Shown here: one piece after another, positions 37,111-50,785 of the stretch
Numbering within the stretch: position 1 is the first letter of the stretch
Layout of the letters: each line of letters starts with the position of its first letter
Source of the DNA: Sequoia sempervirens
Lineage: Eukaryota; Streptophyta; Pinopsida; Cupressales; Cupressaceae
DNA: 64,000 nt
Assembly: GCA_007258455.2 (NCBI GenBank)
Contig: VDFB02252616.1
Coordinates: forward strand, 116,638,128 to 116,702,127
Direction: 5' to 3'
The notes under the pieces: generated by a model
What the model was told of the DNA's origin: nothing
Database searches by the model: none
What the model saw: only the letters and a program-made list of their open reading frames with translations
Translations under genes and position numbers: made by a program

Positions 37111-38400
37111 ATGAACCAATTCTAGTTGATGATTCCCTTCTAGATGAGCATCTTTTTTCTATATCAGCAAAAATTTTGTGGTACGCTAACATGGAAAACT
37201 ATTTGGTTACTTGTAGGTTTCCACCTCATTTCTCTCTAAGGGAATGCCAAATGTTGGTTGGACTCAATGGTGATTACATGTGGATTAATGGAATGCTCTT
37301 CCAATGAGGCCTTGATAATATCATGTGTCAATGTTTTCCTGAAGAAGATGTCTTCGACATTCTTCGTGCATGCCACACAGAACCTTGCAGAGGACATTTT
37401 GTTGCTCATAGGACTGCCCAAAAGATCCCAACCGCGACTATATTGGCCCACACCCCATAAGGAAAGTAAGCATTATGTTCAACATTGTGATAAATGTCAA
37501 TGTATGGGGTGACCTACCCACTCTGATGAAATTCCTTTACACCCTTAGTTATCCATAGAACCATTTGAAAAGTGGGGGTTAGATTTCATAGGGCCCATTA
37601 ATCCTCATCAAAATAAAGAATATATCTTAGTTTGTATAGATTATGTTACTAAATGGGTAAAGGTAGTAGCCTTAAATCATGATAAGGATACTAAGGTTGC
37701 TAACTTCTTGTATTCATTTTTTTTACCAAGTATGATGTGCCTCATGAAATTGTCATAGACTAGGGAGCACAATTCACCTCTGACTTGATTGTTACATTGG
37801 TACGAGAATATGAAATCAAGCATCGAAAGTCTTCCCCATATTATCTGCATGACAATGGGAAAGTAGAAGTCACCTACTGAGAATTGGAGAATATTCTCAC
37901 AAAGACAGTAGCATTACACAAGAAAGACTAGGCAAAAAGACTTCTCAAAGCAGTTTGGGCCTATCACACAACTTGGATGACAACTATCAAATTGACACCA
38001 TATGAGCTCATCTATGGCAAGAAGGTTGTCTTTCCAATTGAATTCAAAGTGAAGACTCTTCAAAATACCCTTCAGCTTGGAATGAGTCTCAGTGAAGCAC
38101 AAAAAGAGAGACTTTCCTAACTCCATTCTTTAGATGAAATGTGTCAAGAGGCCCTTTTTCATGCAAAAGTGGTGCAAAAGCAAAGAACACAATGACATGA
38201 CCATTTCATCTAGTCACAGACATTCCAACCTGGAGATTGGGTGTTTATGATTCTCAATTCCAGTTCTTCAAAGGGAAGTTCCACACTCGCTAGCTTGGCC
38301 CTTACAAAATTTAGACTGTGTACTGTGGAATCTAAATGTATGACTCTTTTGGTATTGTGATGGAGGAACCAACTCTTGTTCCTCTCATGGCCTCTAAATA
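37111..38400 (+). pseudogene. Ty3/gypsy integrase (broken)
   Basis: The HHCC zinc-binding region reads CHTEPCRGHFVAHRTAQKI (about 37370-37425) and then HYVQHCDKCQCMG (about 37470-37510). The core opens WGLDFIGPINPHQNKEYILV with CIDYVTKWVKVVAL (37575-37680). Further core fragments continue with shifts to about 38130 (YHTTWMTTIKLTPYELIYGK near 37960). The C-terminal end, about 38220-38400, is only a faint match. Integrase would join the cDNA ends to host DNA, making the 5-bp duplication. Confidence 0.85.
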
Positions 38401-39640
38401 AAAATTTATGTATGTGAAAAAGAAAAAAAAAGGAAAAAAAGAGAGAATAAAATTGCAATAAACCTAGAGGTGAAAACCAATTCTTTGGCACCTCTAGGAG
38501 ATGGTCAGCTAAAAACTAGGATCCCAACAGTTTATCATCATGAAAAATAAATAAATAAAACAATAGTGAAAAAATAAATAAAATAAAATAAATAATAATA
38601 ATAATAATACAAATATGTCTTGCTATACCTTGGCGAGAGGTAGTATTCTTTGGTTGACATCCTCTCCTATGGTAGAACAATGTTTCTTTGGACTCCTATC
38701 ATCACCACTTGTCCTCCTCTGCGCACTTATTCTCCTTCTGCCACCTTTTTTTCTTTTCACCCATCGCTTCCACCCCTTTTTCGTTCCACTTTTCCCATTT
38801 CTTTGTGTCCTTTTCTGCCATGTGGCCACTAGTTTTTTTCTTCCCCCATCTCTATGTTCGGCAGTTTGTGCCCCACGATATGATTGAAACCTTTTCATTT
38901 TGTTTTCTTTGCTTGTGGGTCCCACTTCCATTGTTTCCCTTTACCTGCCTTTGTCTCCATTCCACATGTCACATCAGCTTCCTATTTTCCTTTTTGCTAG
39001 TGCCCCTTGCCTTTTTATGCCCGGTATTTTGCCATTGTGGTTTTATACATGGCGCTCGCTTGCGAATGCCACTTTGACTACCCCGTCTACTGCTCCATTT
39101 TTTATGCATCCATCTTATCATCCTTGTCCTTTGTTTTTCATGTACCGCCATCTCTCTTTCATTTTGTCATTTCATTTCATATATGGCTTGATTTCTTATG
39201 ATTGGATTTTTTACAAATGTGCCATACTAATTCCATATCTTCTCCATCGGTATTTCCAGCTTGACATATCTCCACAGGTTTTCTCTGATTGTTGCTCGTT
39301 TGTTTGGCTGCTTTGGAACTCTAATTCTCTACGTCACTTGTGCTAGTTTTTGACATCGCCAATGTCCTTTTGACAGTAACATTGTCAGAGGTTTTTATGC
39401 TTTATTTTTATATTAATTTTATTTTATCCTTTGAATTTATTATGGCAACCCCAAGGATAGTTCCGTATGATAAGTTGTAGGGGTGTGAGCATACCAAGTC
39501 ATGATTACCCTTCTGTCATAAACAACTTACCCTGTTATGATAATTGCTTTGTTTACTCTATCGAGTTCATGTGAAGTCTAGCCTTAATCTTTCACTAGAA
39601 ATTTCACTCCTGCTAATCTTTTTATCTTGAATCCTGCTAA
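38401..39640 (+). other. Spacer between integrase and the post-pol ORF
   Basis: Contains an A-rich stretch and an AATA/AAT microsatellite (38540-38610), then C/T-rich DNA (38640-39350) whose hydrophobic frames look incidental. A pyrimidine-rich tract ahead of a downstream ORF could serve as a splice-acceptor region, as in env-like plant elements, but no splice site can be assigned. Confidence 0.5.
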
Positions 39641-41575
39641 TTCCCATCACCATGGGAGGTGGTATCCATGTAAATGTCAAGAACCAACAGATATGCAACA
39701 TGTGAAATTTGACCCAATAGTGTATCAAGTCTTTGAAAATGTGGGTTGGCATGTTTTTTTAATGGTTGTGTGGGTATAATGATGTAGTCACATTTGAATT
39801 TTCCATGGCCTTTAGCAATGCCAACAACTCCATTGAAGTAAGAGGGATTTCCTTTCCAATTAACCGATAGGTTATAGCCGAGGTAACAGGGTTACCTAAG
39901 ATAGGAGAAGAATATTTTCCATCAGTAGTAAATAGGGCCCCAGTGCTTCAAGTGTAATCCCAACGGTTCCTGAGGAAAGGTGAAATGTTACAGTCAAATC
40001 CTAAGCAGGGCACTCTATGAACCTCACTTCCTATGCATTGGATTGTCATAGCTAAAATTGTAACTTAGTATGTCATGAGAGAAGGAAGGCATGTTTACAT
40101 TTTTTCCCACCATTTCAGATTGTTATCTCATTTACGCCACAATGATTTGGTTAACCTTCCACATTATCTTTTCAAATCCATGAAGAGAATGAGTCTGGAT
40201 GTACAAAAAGGCCACCATAATTCTGTAGCACATCATGGTCTGATAAAACTGCTTGTCATGTGGAGTTTAGCTCAAATAATGCCTTTGGTTAGTTGGGTCG
40301 TGTTCTTAAAAGAAGAAACTCCCTCTAAGTCTTTGGCCCCAACAAATAAACTTGTGACCCATGAAACCAAGGGTAGTAATGAAATCTTTGAAGAATTGGA
40401 TGATTACTTTGATGAAAACCTAAGGAAATCAGATCAAGATGTCAAAACCTATGAAAGTGAAAACCCTAGTGAGGAATTTGAGGGTTCATAGCTAGAAAAT
40501 TCGATATGGGGTAGTAATGATGCAAAGGTTAAATTAGGGGTTTGTACTAGGAAGGTCAAAAACATTGTTGGCGTTAGCACTCCACCTGTGGTAACCCCTT
40601 ATAACACCAGATTCAAGAGGAAGTATGAGGAAGATTCTAGTCTACAACAATTTGCCTTTGCTGCTTGTACCTTAAATCAAAACCCTAGTGTAGAAATTGT
40701 GGCTACTGGTTCCTTGAGAGGAAAAGATAGGCAATGTCATGAACAAAGAGGGAAAAATAGAAATAAAATGAAACAGAGCATAACTAATCCTAAACCCTCT
40801 AAGGAATAAGAAGAGTCAGATAATCAAGACAAAGAGGTATTTGTTGATCCTCACAACCAACAGGAAGAAGGAAACATGAGTAAATAGGAAAACATTTTCA
40901 CTAAAATGCCTCTACAAGAATTGGGAAATAATTCTCCATAGGTGGACCAAAATCTGATGGCTTAAGATACTAGTGTTTCTCCTCATGGTTATGGATTTGA
41001 TGAGCTTGATCCAAATCTAGAAGTTAATCAACACTTCCCCTTGTAATGACATACCTAAGGATGATATAGAGGATAATTCCAATGAGATCTCCAAGACAAA
41101 GGAATTCTTTGTATAATAAATCAGGGCCTTATAGGAAAAATTCAACTGGTTGGAAGCCCAAATGAAACTCCTTCAACCATAGTTGCAACAATTCCATGAT
41201 AAAAAACCAACAACAAGCTCAAGAGATAACAAAATTAAGGTATCAATTGGAGCAGTTGATTTAGGGACATAACCCGGCCATGGATGGGTATATAACTTTG
41301 GAAGAACACTAAGAGGTGATTGATAATCTAAAAGCCTCATGGGAGGAAAATATTGCAATGAAATGTATGACTATAGAGTATCACCAGGGTAAAATTGATG
41401 AGCTAAGGGATGCAATGGAATGATGAATTTCAACTGATTATATTTCCAAGGTTGAGCATCAATAGGAAATCTAGCAATTGAAGGAGTAGTGGGGCAAGGA
41501 GATAATGACAATAGTACAAAGACTAACAAATAATTCAGCTTGATTTGTAAGTTTTTGCATGAGTACATGCAAAGT
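39640..41575 (+). pseudogene. Ty3/gypsy post-pol ORF: same accessory family as LINE ORF3
   Basis: Pieces in order: VKFDPIVYQVFENVGWHVFL; after a shift, FSNANNSIEVRGISFPINR and VIAEVTGLPKIGEEYF; then MHWIVIAKIV and REGRHVYIFSHHFRLLSHLRHNDLVNLPHYLF within 40020-40180. Then follow an acidic, then basic, linker (40320-40810) and heptad-like helices (about 41100-41540) that end just before the polypurine tract. The pairs IAEVTGLP / ITKVIGM and HHFRLLSHLRHNDLVNLP / HHFVLLNHFRHGKLISFP tie it to the LINE ORF3s. Several stops, mostly TAG, disable it. The position is that of env-like ORFs, but no membrane segment or signal peptide is visible. Confidence 0.7.
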
Positions 41576-41583
41576 ATTCAGTT

Positions 41584-41591
41584 GGGGGGAA
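41584..41591 (+). promoter_or_regulatory. Polypurine tract
   Basis: GGGGGGAA directly abuts the TG of the 3' LTR. It primes plus-strand DNA synthesis in LTR retroelements. Confidence 0.8.
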
Positions 41592-42989
41592 TGTTGAGTA
41601 ACATTTTGTCATCCATTTTAGTTAGAATTCACCTAGTTTTGTGTCCATGGTAAGATTAAATTTTTTCCTTTCTTTCCCTTAAGCAACTGCCATGATATTT
41701 GTGAAAGATTAAAGTTAATTGATATGAATAGAGGGATGCAAAACATTTGGTAATTAACCGATCATGAGAACTAACTTTGGTGGATATTATGAACAGGGAT
41801 GTTTGGAGGTTGAAGGAACGCATAATGGAGCTTTCCTGGAGGATCTTGTGGTCCCTTTTTGTATTGTCTTCTAGTTTTTGATAATTAATAGTCTGGTACT
41901 TAGGTTGTTTAGGCAGTTTTGGAGTGTTTGGAAAATAGTAGGTCGCAAGCCATATTATTATTTTCCTAAAATTGATCAAGCAATTTTGATTGAACACTTG
42001 TAATAAGTGAATATGTCTATTCTGGTATTTTGTTTTTCACTAAGACTTATATATCTATGCTCTCTATCGAGCATGAAACAATCTTAATTTTTTATCCTAA
42101 AGTTGAAATTAATATAAAAAACTACTAAAGTGTTGAATCTGCATGTGAGATAAACATTCTTCTCCATTCAACTAGCTGGGAGAAAGGGCTCGCTCCTTTC
42201 CAGTGTTTGGATTTTCTTTTATGTTATTGTGTGTGAGGTATTGTTTGTATTTTCTCAGTGATTTTGAATGTGTGTAACTTAATTCAGATTAATAATTCTA
42301 GGGATATGTTATTGGATTAATTTCAGTTGGTATGGTTGTATTTACTAAATTGTGAAGTAATTTCTAATTGAGAAAAACTATTAATGCTTGGTGTGAGTAC
42401 AAACTGTAGGGATGACACGTATCAATAACTGGTGAAGTGTATTTTGTTTTTATAACATTGAAGTAATTAGCTTTAACTTTACTATACCCTGTCGCCAGGA
42501 CACATAGGTCATGTCACCTAGGTTATTTGGTTCTTGTCACCTACATTATTCCAATTCATCTTTAGCATTATATTCTTTATTTCACTATTGCTAATATTTT
42601 TTGTTAATAAATTATATTGAAGAGTGTGTTTTCTAAGGTATTGAGTTTAAATCATTAAATTCTAATTAAGAATTCTAAAGTTTGTATGTTGGAATGAAAT
42701 AGAAAGGTAGTGATTAAGAATATGATTGTATTCATTCACAAAGTGTGCTTTGATTTTAATCTTAGATTAAAAGGTGTGTTTTAATTCAATTCTTAGATGA
42801 ATCCATCCCCCTTAGTTCATTAGTTTCAGCCCTTAGGTAGATTTCCACAACACTGTTCACAAGCTTATGCCCCTGGATTGACATTGAGGAGTAAATTGAG
42901 GAAATTCCAAAGATTGATCCAAGTCCAAACCAAGATAGAATTACAAGGATAATTTTACCCATAATATCAACCATAATTTAATCCGATCA
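41592..42989 (+). repeat. Ty3/gypsy 3' LTR
   Basis: 1398 bp. It begins TGTTGAGTAACATTTTGTC and ends AATCCGATCA. It aligns with the 5' LTR with many point changes and small indels. Confidence 0.9.
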
Positions 42990-42994
42990 CCATT

Positions 42995-43382
42995 TATTTT
43001 CTATATGATTTAATGGTTTAGTTTCTTTTTGGGGGAAATATGCATGTGTAGTATGTTATTTGATTAATTTGAATGATTAAATAAAATTCAAATATTTGAT
43101 GGGACTTAACTTATTAAAGATTACAAGTATAAGAAAATATTTTATTTACTAAATATATGGATACATGAAGAGATAAATAGAACATTTAAGACTACTTTAT
43201 TTTATTAGATACAATTTATTTTACTTAAAATAATTATTTTATTTTATTTATGAAAAATTGTCATTTATTAAATTAACGTTTTAAGTAAACTATTATAAAT
43301 AACTAGAAATGGATAACTTCTTTTTCTTAATAATTTAATACATTATATGTTTATATGAACAACATTAATTAATAACTATTTA
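42995..43382. other. AT-rich spacer
   Basis: No gene. It separates the Ty3 element from the candidate target duplication of LINE-C. Confidence 0.5.
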
Positions 43383-43390
43383 GATTACTA

Positions 43391-45628
43391 TAGACCGTGC
43401 TCTTCTCTCTCTAGAGTGACTTCTCTCTTTTGTGTGTTCTCTTTCGACACTTAGTAGACTTGGATTTGATCACTTTCCTATTTCTTTGAATGCTGAGTTG
43501 TTGGGAAGAAGGAAATATTTCCCTTTTAGATTTGAGAAGATGTGGGTTAGTCACTTGAGCTTAAGAGATATAATTTTTTCTTGGTAGGACATTCGTGTGG
43601 ATGGTTTTTCTATGTGTAAAGTGGCTAAAAAGCTTGCTTCTATTAAGAAAAATGTTCAAAAATGGAATAAATCGTCTTTTGGTAATATCTTATGTGAAAA
43701 TTATAAGATTAAGGATAGCTTAACTCTTTACAACAAAGGATTCAAAATTTTGGGAATGATCCTATTACTCTCCAGGAGGAGAGTATTCTCCTGTCTAAGC
43801 TACATAACATTATTACCAGGGAAGAATAATTTTGGAAGCAAAGATCAAGGGCTATTTGGCTCCGGAGTAGGGACAAAAATACTCGATTTTTCCACCTTAC
43901 AACTCTGAAGCATAGATCCTTTAATAGGATTTCTAAATTTTTTCACAATGCTCAAACGTTAGAGGAGGATGATGAGATCAGGAGTGTTGCTTGCTCTTTC
44001 TTTATTGATTTTTTATCTAATGATCACCCTTTGGATCCTATTTGTCAAAAAAAAATTCTTAATGTTATTCCTTACATTGTTTTTGAGGAGGTGAATAAGA
44101 AGTTGGCTTACATCCCTTCTGAAGAGGAAGTAAAAAAGGTTGTCTTTTCTTTTGAAGGAAATAAGGCTCTTGGATCGGATGGCTTCCCTATGTTTTTTTT
44201 CAAACCTACTGGGATATTTTTGCTAAGGATGTCATCAATGCCACTAAAGAATTCTTTGGAAGTAGGCAGCTCTTGAAGGAGTTGAATTCAACTTTTATTG
44301 TTCTTATTCCTAAGAAACCTGGGGCTTCTTCCTTCAATGAGTTTTGGTAGATCAACTTATGCAGTTCCTTTTGTAAAAACTTATCTAAAGTGTTGGCTTC
44401 TAGGTTGTAGTTGGTTCTTCCTCTCATTATTTCTCCTCAACAAAATGGTTTTGTTCCGGGTAGGAAGATCCTGGGCACCATTATTACTATATATGCATGA
44501 GAACATTCACTCTCTAATGGTCAACAAGAAGGTTAGCTTTATCCTAAAATTGGATCTCATGAAGGCTTATGATCGTGTGAATTGGCATTTTTTATTGAAT
44601 ATCTTGAAGGCTTTCCGTTTCTCTGAGAGTGTTTTGCAATTGATTGGGTAGTTGATCTTTACTCCTTGTTTCTTTATGTTGGTTAATGGATCTCCCTCTC
44701 CCTTTTTTAGAAGTTCGCATGGGTTGAGGCAAGGAGACCCTATTTCTCCTTTCCTCTTTATTATTCATAGGTGGAGTCAGTGGGCAGATATGTTCTTAAT
44801 GCTATCTCTAATGGTGCTTTTAGAGGGATTTTCCCATCCTCTCTTCATTATTCTTGCTCTCACCAACAATTTTTGGATGATACCATTATCCTTTTTGAGG
44901 CGTCGGTTACTATGGCCAAATCCATTCATCTTATATTACAACAGTATGAATATGCTTCTAGTTAGAAGGAAAGTCTTTTTAAAAGCACGGTGTTCTTCCT
45001 TAATACTCCAAAGTGTAGAAGACAAAGGATTGCTTGGATTCTATAGTGTGGTATAGGGGGAGCTTCCTTCTACTTATTCGAGGCTTCCCCTTTGTTTGAA
45101 TGTTATTCTTGAATCCTTTTGGAAAGGGTTGATTGATAAATTCAACTCTAAACTTTTTGGTTGGAAAGGCGCTCTTCTCAGTCAAGCAGGGAAGATTAAA
45201 TTGATTAAATCCACTTTGTAGAACCTTTCGGTGTACATGCCTTGAGTCTAATACAGATTCCTAGGAAATTTTGGGAGAAGATTAAGAGTATTAAAAAATG
45301 CTTCCTTTGGTTTGGAGTAGAGGAAAAAGGTAGATTGCATATGATCTCTTGGGAGGAAGTGTGTAGATCCAAAAATCAAGGTGGATTGGGTTTAAGGAAA
45401 TTGAAGGAGTTTAATCTAGCCCTCCTTGAAAAATAGTTATGGAACCTGCTTTTAGGAGGAAAGGAATGGACTTATATTATTTCCTCTAAGTATCTGCAGG
45501 GAATTTACAAGTTCAGAGATCTTTTGGGGGATGGCTTCATTCCTCCCTCGGGGTTAGTTTTGTGGAACTTCATGATTAAAGCTCGATCTATTGTGGCTTC
45601 TATAATTTGGTGGGTTCTTGGTAATGGT
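43391..45628 (+). pseudogene. LINE-C ORF2, first part: endonuclease end and reverse transcriptase (broken)
   Basis: Opens with the last part of the endonuclease: DRALLSLE, then FDHFPISLNAELLGRRK (SDH motif with Ser changed to Phe). RT follows: [52 protein letters not shown] and the catalytic [11 protein letters not shown] (about 44860), intact in another frame. The thumb region includes SWEEVCRSKNQGGLGLRKLKE (45350-45410). The coding line is cut at GGTAATGGT (45620-45628) by the foldback element and resumes at 50786. Confidence 0.85.
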
Positions 45629-46199
45629 GGGTATGTGCAGGATCATGGGGGTCCAAAAAGTGGCAATGGGAAAAAAACATGTTCTTAACATGTCCAAAAA
45701 TGCAGAATTCGCACCTTTGACTTTTTGTAGGCTTGGGTACAATATTCATTTTAGTTTGGTAATACCAAACCAGAATGGATATCTTTTTTTTTTTCAAAAC
45801 GGATATCAATTTTGAAAAGTGGGAACCCTTTTTTCTGAAAAACAAGATATCTATGTGAAACTGATATCCGTTTTGAAAACCTAAAAAACACTCTTTAGTA
45901 AAATGGGCATAACTTTTATGTTTCTTATCAAAATTTTGACTTTTTATAAGTGTTGGAAAGGTGATTGAGAGATATATACAATGGAATTGGTGGTGTTTAT
46001 ATATTATACACCAAAAAAAATTATAATCATTTGAACTTCATATTTCATTTTTGAAACATCAAATGCTCACTAATTTCACATGCAAAGTCTTTTTTTCATG
46101 ATTTTTTTGTAACACTCATCTCAAAATACTTGAAACATTAGAAAAAGTAATGAATAATGAAATATTTATATTTTTTGTAGCAAGGAGATGAAAAAATAT

Positions 46200-47346
<1,147 letters not shown>

Positions 47347-47349
47347 CTT

Positions 47350-48539
47350 CTGAGGGAGAGAGAGAGAGGGAGGGAAAGAGAGAGGGAGGGATGGAGAGAG
47401 GGAGAGATAGATAGAGGGAGGGAGAGGGAGATAGACTTGAGAGTGAGAGAGGATAGAGAGGGGGGAGAGATAGAGTTGTCTAGTTAGGGTGGGAAGGAAA
47501 CACCACAGAGAGAGATTTATCTAGTTAGGGTGGGAAGGAGACACTAGAGAGAGACAGGGAGTGGGAGAAAGAGACCTAAGAGGGAGGTGGAAAGTGAGTG
47601 AGTGAGTGAGTGAGTGAGAGATAGAGGGGCAGTGGGAGACCTAAAATAAAGGAGAGAGAGAGAGAGAGACTTAAGAGGGAGAGAGACTTCAAAGGGAGGG
47701 GGGAGAGAGAGGGAGAGAAAGTGAGATGGAGAGGGAGAGAGAGAGATAGAGGGAGAGGGGAGAGAAACTTGATAGGGAGGGGCAGAGAGGGGGAGAGAGA
47801 GCTATCTAGTTAGGGGGGAAGGAGACACCATAGAGAGATTTATCTAGTTAGGGTGGGAAGGAGACACCTGAGAGAGAGGGAGTGAGAGAGAGAGAGATTT
47901 GAGAGGGAGGTGGAAAGTGAGTGAATGAGTGAGTGAGAGAGAGAGGGGGAAGTGGGAGACCTAGAAAAAGGAGGGAGGGAGGGAGGGAGGGAGAGAGAGA
48001 GGGGGGGGGAGTGGGAGAGACTTGAGAGAGAGAACTAAGAGAGAGAGAGAGACTTAAGAGGAAAGAGACTTCAAGGGGAGGAGGGAGAGAGGGAGAGATA
48101 GAGGGAGGGAGAGGGAGAGAGACTTGAGAGGAAGAGAGGGATGGAGAGAGAGAGAGAAAGGGACTTGAGAGGGAGAGAGGTGGAGAGAGAGGGAGAGAGA
48201 GAGATCTAGTTGTGGTGGGAAGGAAAAACCTGAGAGAGAGGGAGTGGGAGAGAGAGACCTAAGAGAGAGATATAGACTTGAGAGGGAGAGATGGAGATAG
48301 AGAGATAGAGGGAGGGAGAGGGAGAGAGAATTGATAGGGAGAGATGGAGGGAGAGAGGGAAAGAAAGAGACTTGAGAGTGTGAGTGAGAGAGAGAGAGGA
48401 GAGAGAGTGGGAAAGACCAGAGATAGAGACCTGAGAGGGAGTGGGAGAGACCTAAGAGAGATATAGACTTCAAAGAGAGGGAAAGAGAGAGATGGAGAGA
48501 GGGATATGGAGAGGGACAGGGAGTGGGAGTGGGAGGGAC

Positions 48540-48637
<98 letters not shown>

Positions 48638-49480
48638 AGGAGAGAGGGAGAGAGTGATGGGAGAGAGAGAGAGAGCTAAGAGGGAGATAAAGAGAGATAG
48701 ATAGAGAGAGGGTGGGAGATTGAGGGTGTGAGTAAGAGAGAGAGAGATATGAGAGAAGAGAGAGAGTGGGAGAGACCTAAGAGAGAGAGAAAGAGAGAGA
48801 GGGAGAGAGGAGAGAGTGGGAGAGACTTGAGAGAGAGAGAGAGAGGGAAGGAGGGGGAGGGAGGAATGGAGACTTGAGAGGGAGAGAAAGAAATGAGGAG
48901 GGAGAGGAAGAGGAGAGGTACTTGAGAGGAGAGAGGGAGGGAGAGACGAGGGAGAGGGAGAGAGGAGGGAGAGAGGGAGAGAGAGGGGAGAGAGAGAGGA
49001 GGGAGAGAGAGACCAGAGAGGGGAGAGAGTGTGAGTGTGAGTGAGAGATTGAGGAGAGAGAGAGAGAGGGGTGGGAGAGACATGAGAGAGAGACCTACGA
49101 GGGGAGAGAGGGAATCAGAGAGACCTAAGAGAGAGACCTAGGGGGAGAGAGACTTCACAGGAAGAGAGACTTCAAAGGGAGGGAGAGATAGAGAGAGGTG
49201 GAGAGGGAGAGGGAGAGGGAGAGGGAGAGGGAGAGGGAGAGGGAGAGAGGGAGAGGGAGAAGGAGTGAGAGAGACATGAGAGAGAGAGAGGTAGAGAGAG
49301 GGAGAGAGAAAGGATGGAGATAGAGGTAGAAAGATAGGTCTAGAGTTCAAGGAGAGAGAGTGAGAAAGATAGGTATAAAGAGGGACAAAGAGAGAAGAAA
49401 GGAGGGAGGGATATGTCTAGAGCTTAAGGTGAGACATAGTGATATATAGAGATGTAGAAAAAGGGATAGAGAGATATGAA
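47350..49480 (+). repeat. GA microsatellite array (right arm)
   Basis: Mirror of the CT array: GAGA and GGGAGA repeats with an almost pure (GA)n run of about 44 units at 48545-48633. It also contains a repeated unit around TATCTAGTTAGGGTGGGAAGG (near 47478, 47519, 47807 and 47843), a higher-order repeat of the arm. Confidence 0.85.
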
Positions 49481-50785
49481 GATTTATGAAGATTTTTTCA
49501 TCTCCTTGCTACAAAAAATATAAATATTTCATTATTCATTACTATTTCTAATGTTTCACGTATTTTTAGATGAGTGTTAAAAAAAAATCATGAAAAAAAG
49601 ACTTTGCATGTGAAAGTTGTGAGCATTTGATGTTTCAAAAATGAAATATTAAGTTCAAATGATTATAATTATTTTATTGTTTATAATATAGAAACACCAC
49701 CTATTCTATTGCATAGATCTCTCAATAACCTTTCCAATCCCTATAAAAAGCCAAAATTTTGATAAGAAACACAAAAGTTATGCCCATTTTACTAAAGGGG
49801 GTTTTTTAGGTCTTCAAAACAGATATTTGTTTCAAATGAATATCTGTTTTGTTTTTCAAAAAAATGGGTTCCCGCTTTCCAAAACGGATGTCCATTTTGA
49901 AAACAAAATGGATATCCGTTTCGGTTTGGTATTAACAAACCAAAATGAATATTGGCTCGGGATTTAGTTTGAGATTCCTTGACCTGGAAATTCAACCTAA
50001 AAAATGTGTTTTGAAAAATTTGCTTAGTTTTCCAAAGTTCGCCCTTGTGGTTGACGACTTTTTTCTATCTAAATTTCACCAAACGAAAAGGGTTTATAGA
50101 AAAAATTGTCAAATTTCCACGATATAACTTTTGTCTTATTTTGAATTTAATAAATAATTATTATTGATTTTCTACCTACATTACGTCTAAAGTCCTAATT
50201 TATAGGTTGATTGAAAAACTTCTATAACTTTCAAACTACTTAACATTTTTCGAATCTACAAGATGCACCACATTCTATGTTTTGCATACTATAGGATAAA
50301 AAAAAATGAATTTCATAAATTTTTGACCAAGTTATGGTGGTCAGACACATACGTTTTAATAACTCTGAAAAGTTATAATAAAAAAATCATAACTAATTAT
50401 CTACATGTAAAAAAATTACAAAAATAAATCTAGCACATCTAGGCATGTGTCCTCTACTTATATTGAAAAATTCAGAAAAAATATTATTTTTTTCTTGTTC
50501 CTTAGGGTGGTCAGACATACACTTGCTTATCTTTTTCCTAAAAATTTAGTACCACTTCATTGAAATTTCATTTTTTTCTAAAACAAATTTATTTTTTTCC
50601 TAAAAAGGACTAGTAGCCTAAAAACTACATTAAATTTGCTACAACTTTTGTTCTTACATATTTTTCAAATTATGTTAATAACCTATTCAAATTTTTATGT
50701 CAAGTTGCTTAACTCTGATTTTCTGAATTTTCATTGCCACTTAGAGGCCTAGTTTGGACCTCCATGATCCTGCACATACCCTAGT

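Larger units (their letters stand above)
31308..42989 (+). mobile_element. Ty3/gypsy LTR retrotransposon, complete structure, inactive (11.7 kb)
   Basis: Two related LTRs (31308-32699 and 41592-42989), both TG...CA, enclose gag, protease, RT, RNase H, integrase and an extra ORF in that order. The order RT-RNase H before integrase marks Ty3/gypsy. A perfect 5-bp duplication, CCATT, flanks the element (31303-31307 and 42990-42994). A decayed Asp-type primer site and DLGAAINVM-type protease suggest the non-chromoviral Tat/Athila side of the family. LTR identity is roughly 90% by eye over the first 260 bp, so this is an old insertion. Confidence 0.93.

Noticed and set aside
38615..39346. Hydrophobic frames between integrase and post-pol ORF, possible env-like membrane protein
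   Set aside because: C/T-rich DNA gives Phe/Leu/Ser/Pro by composition; overlapping frames look alike and none has a convincing start or topology.
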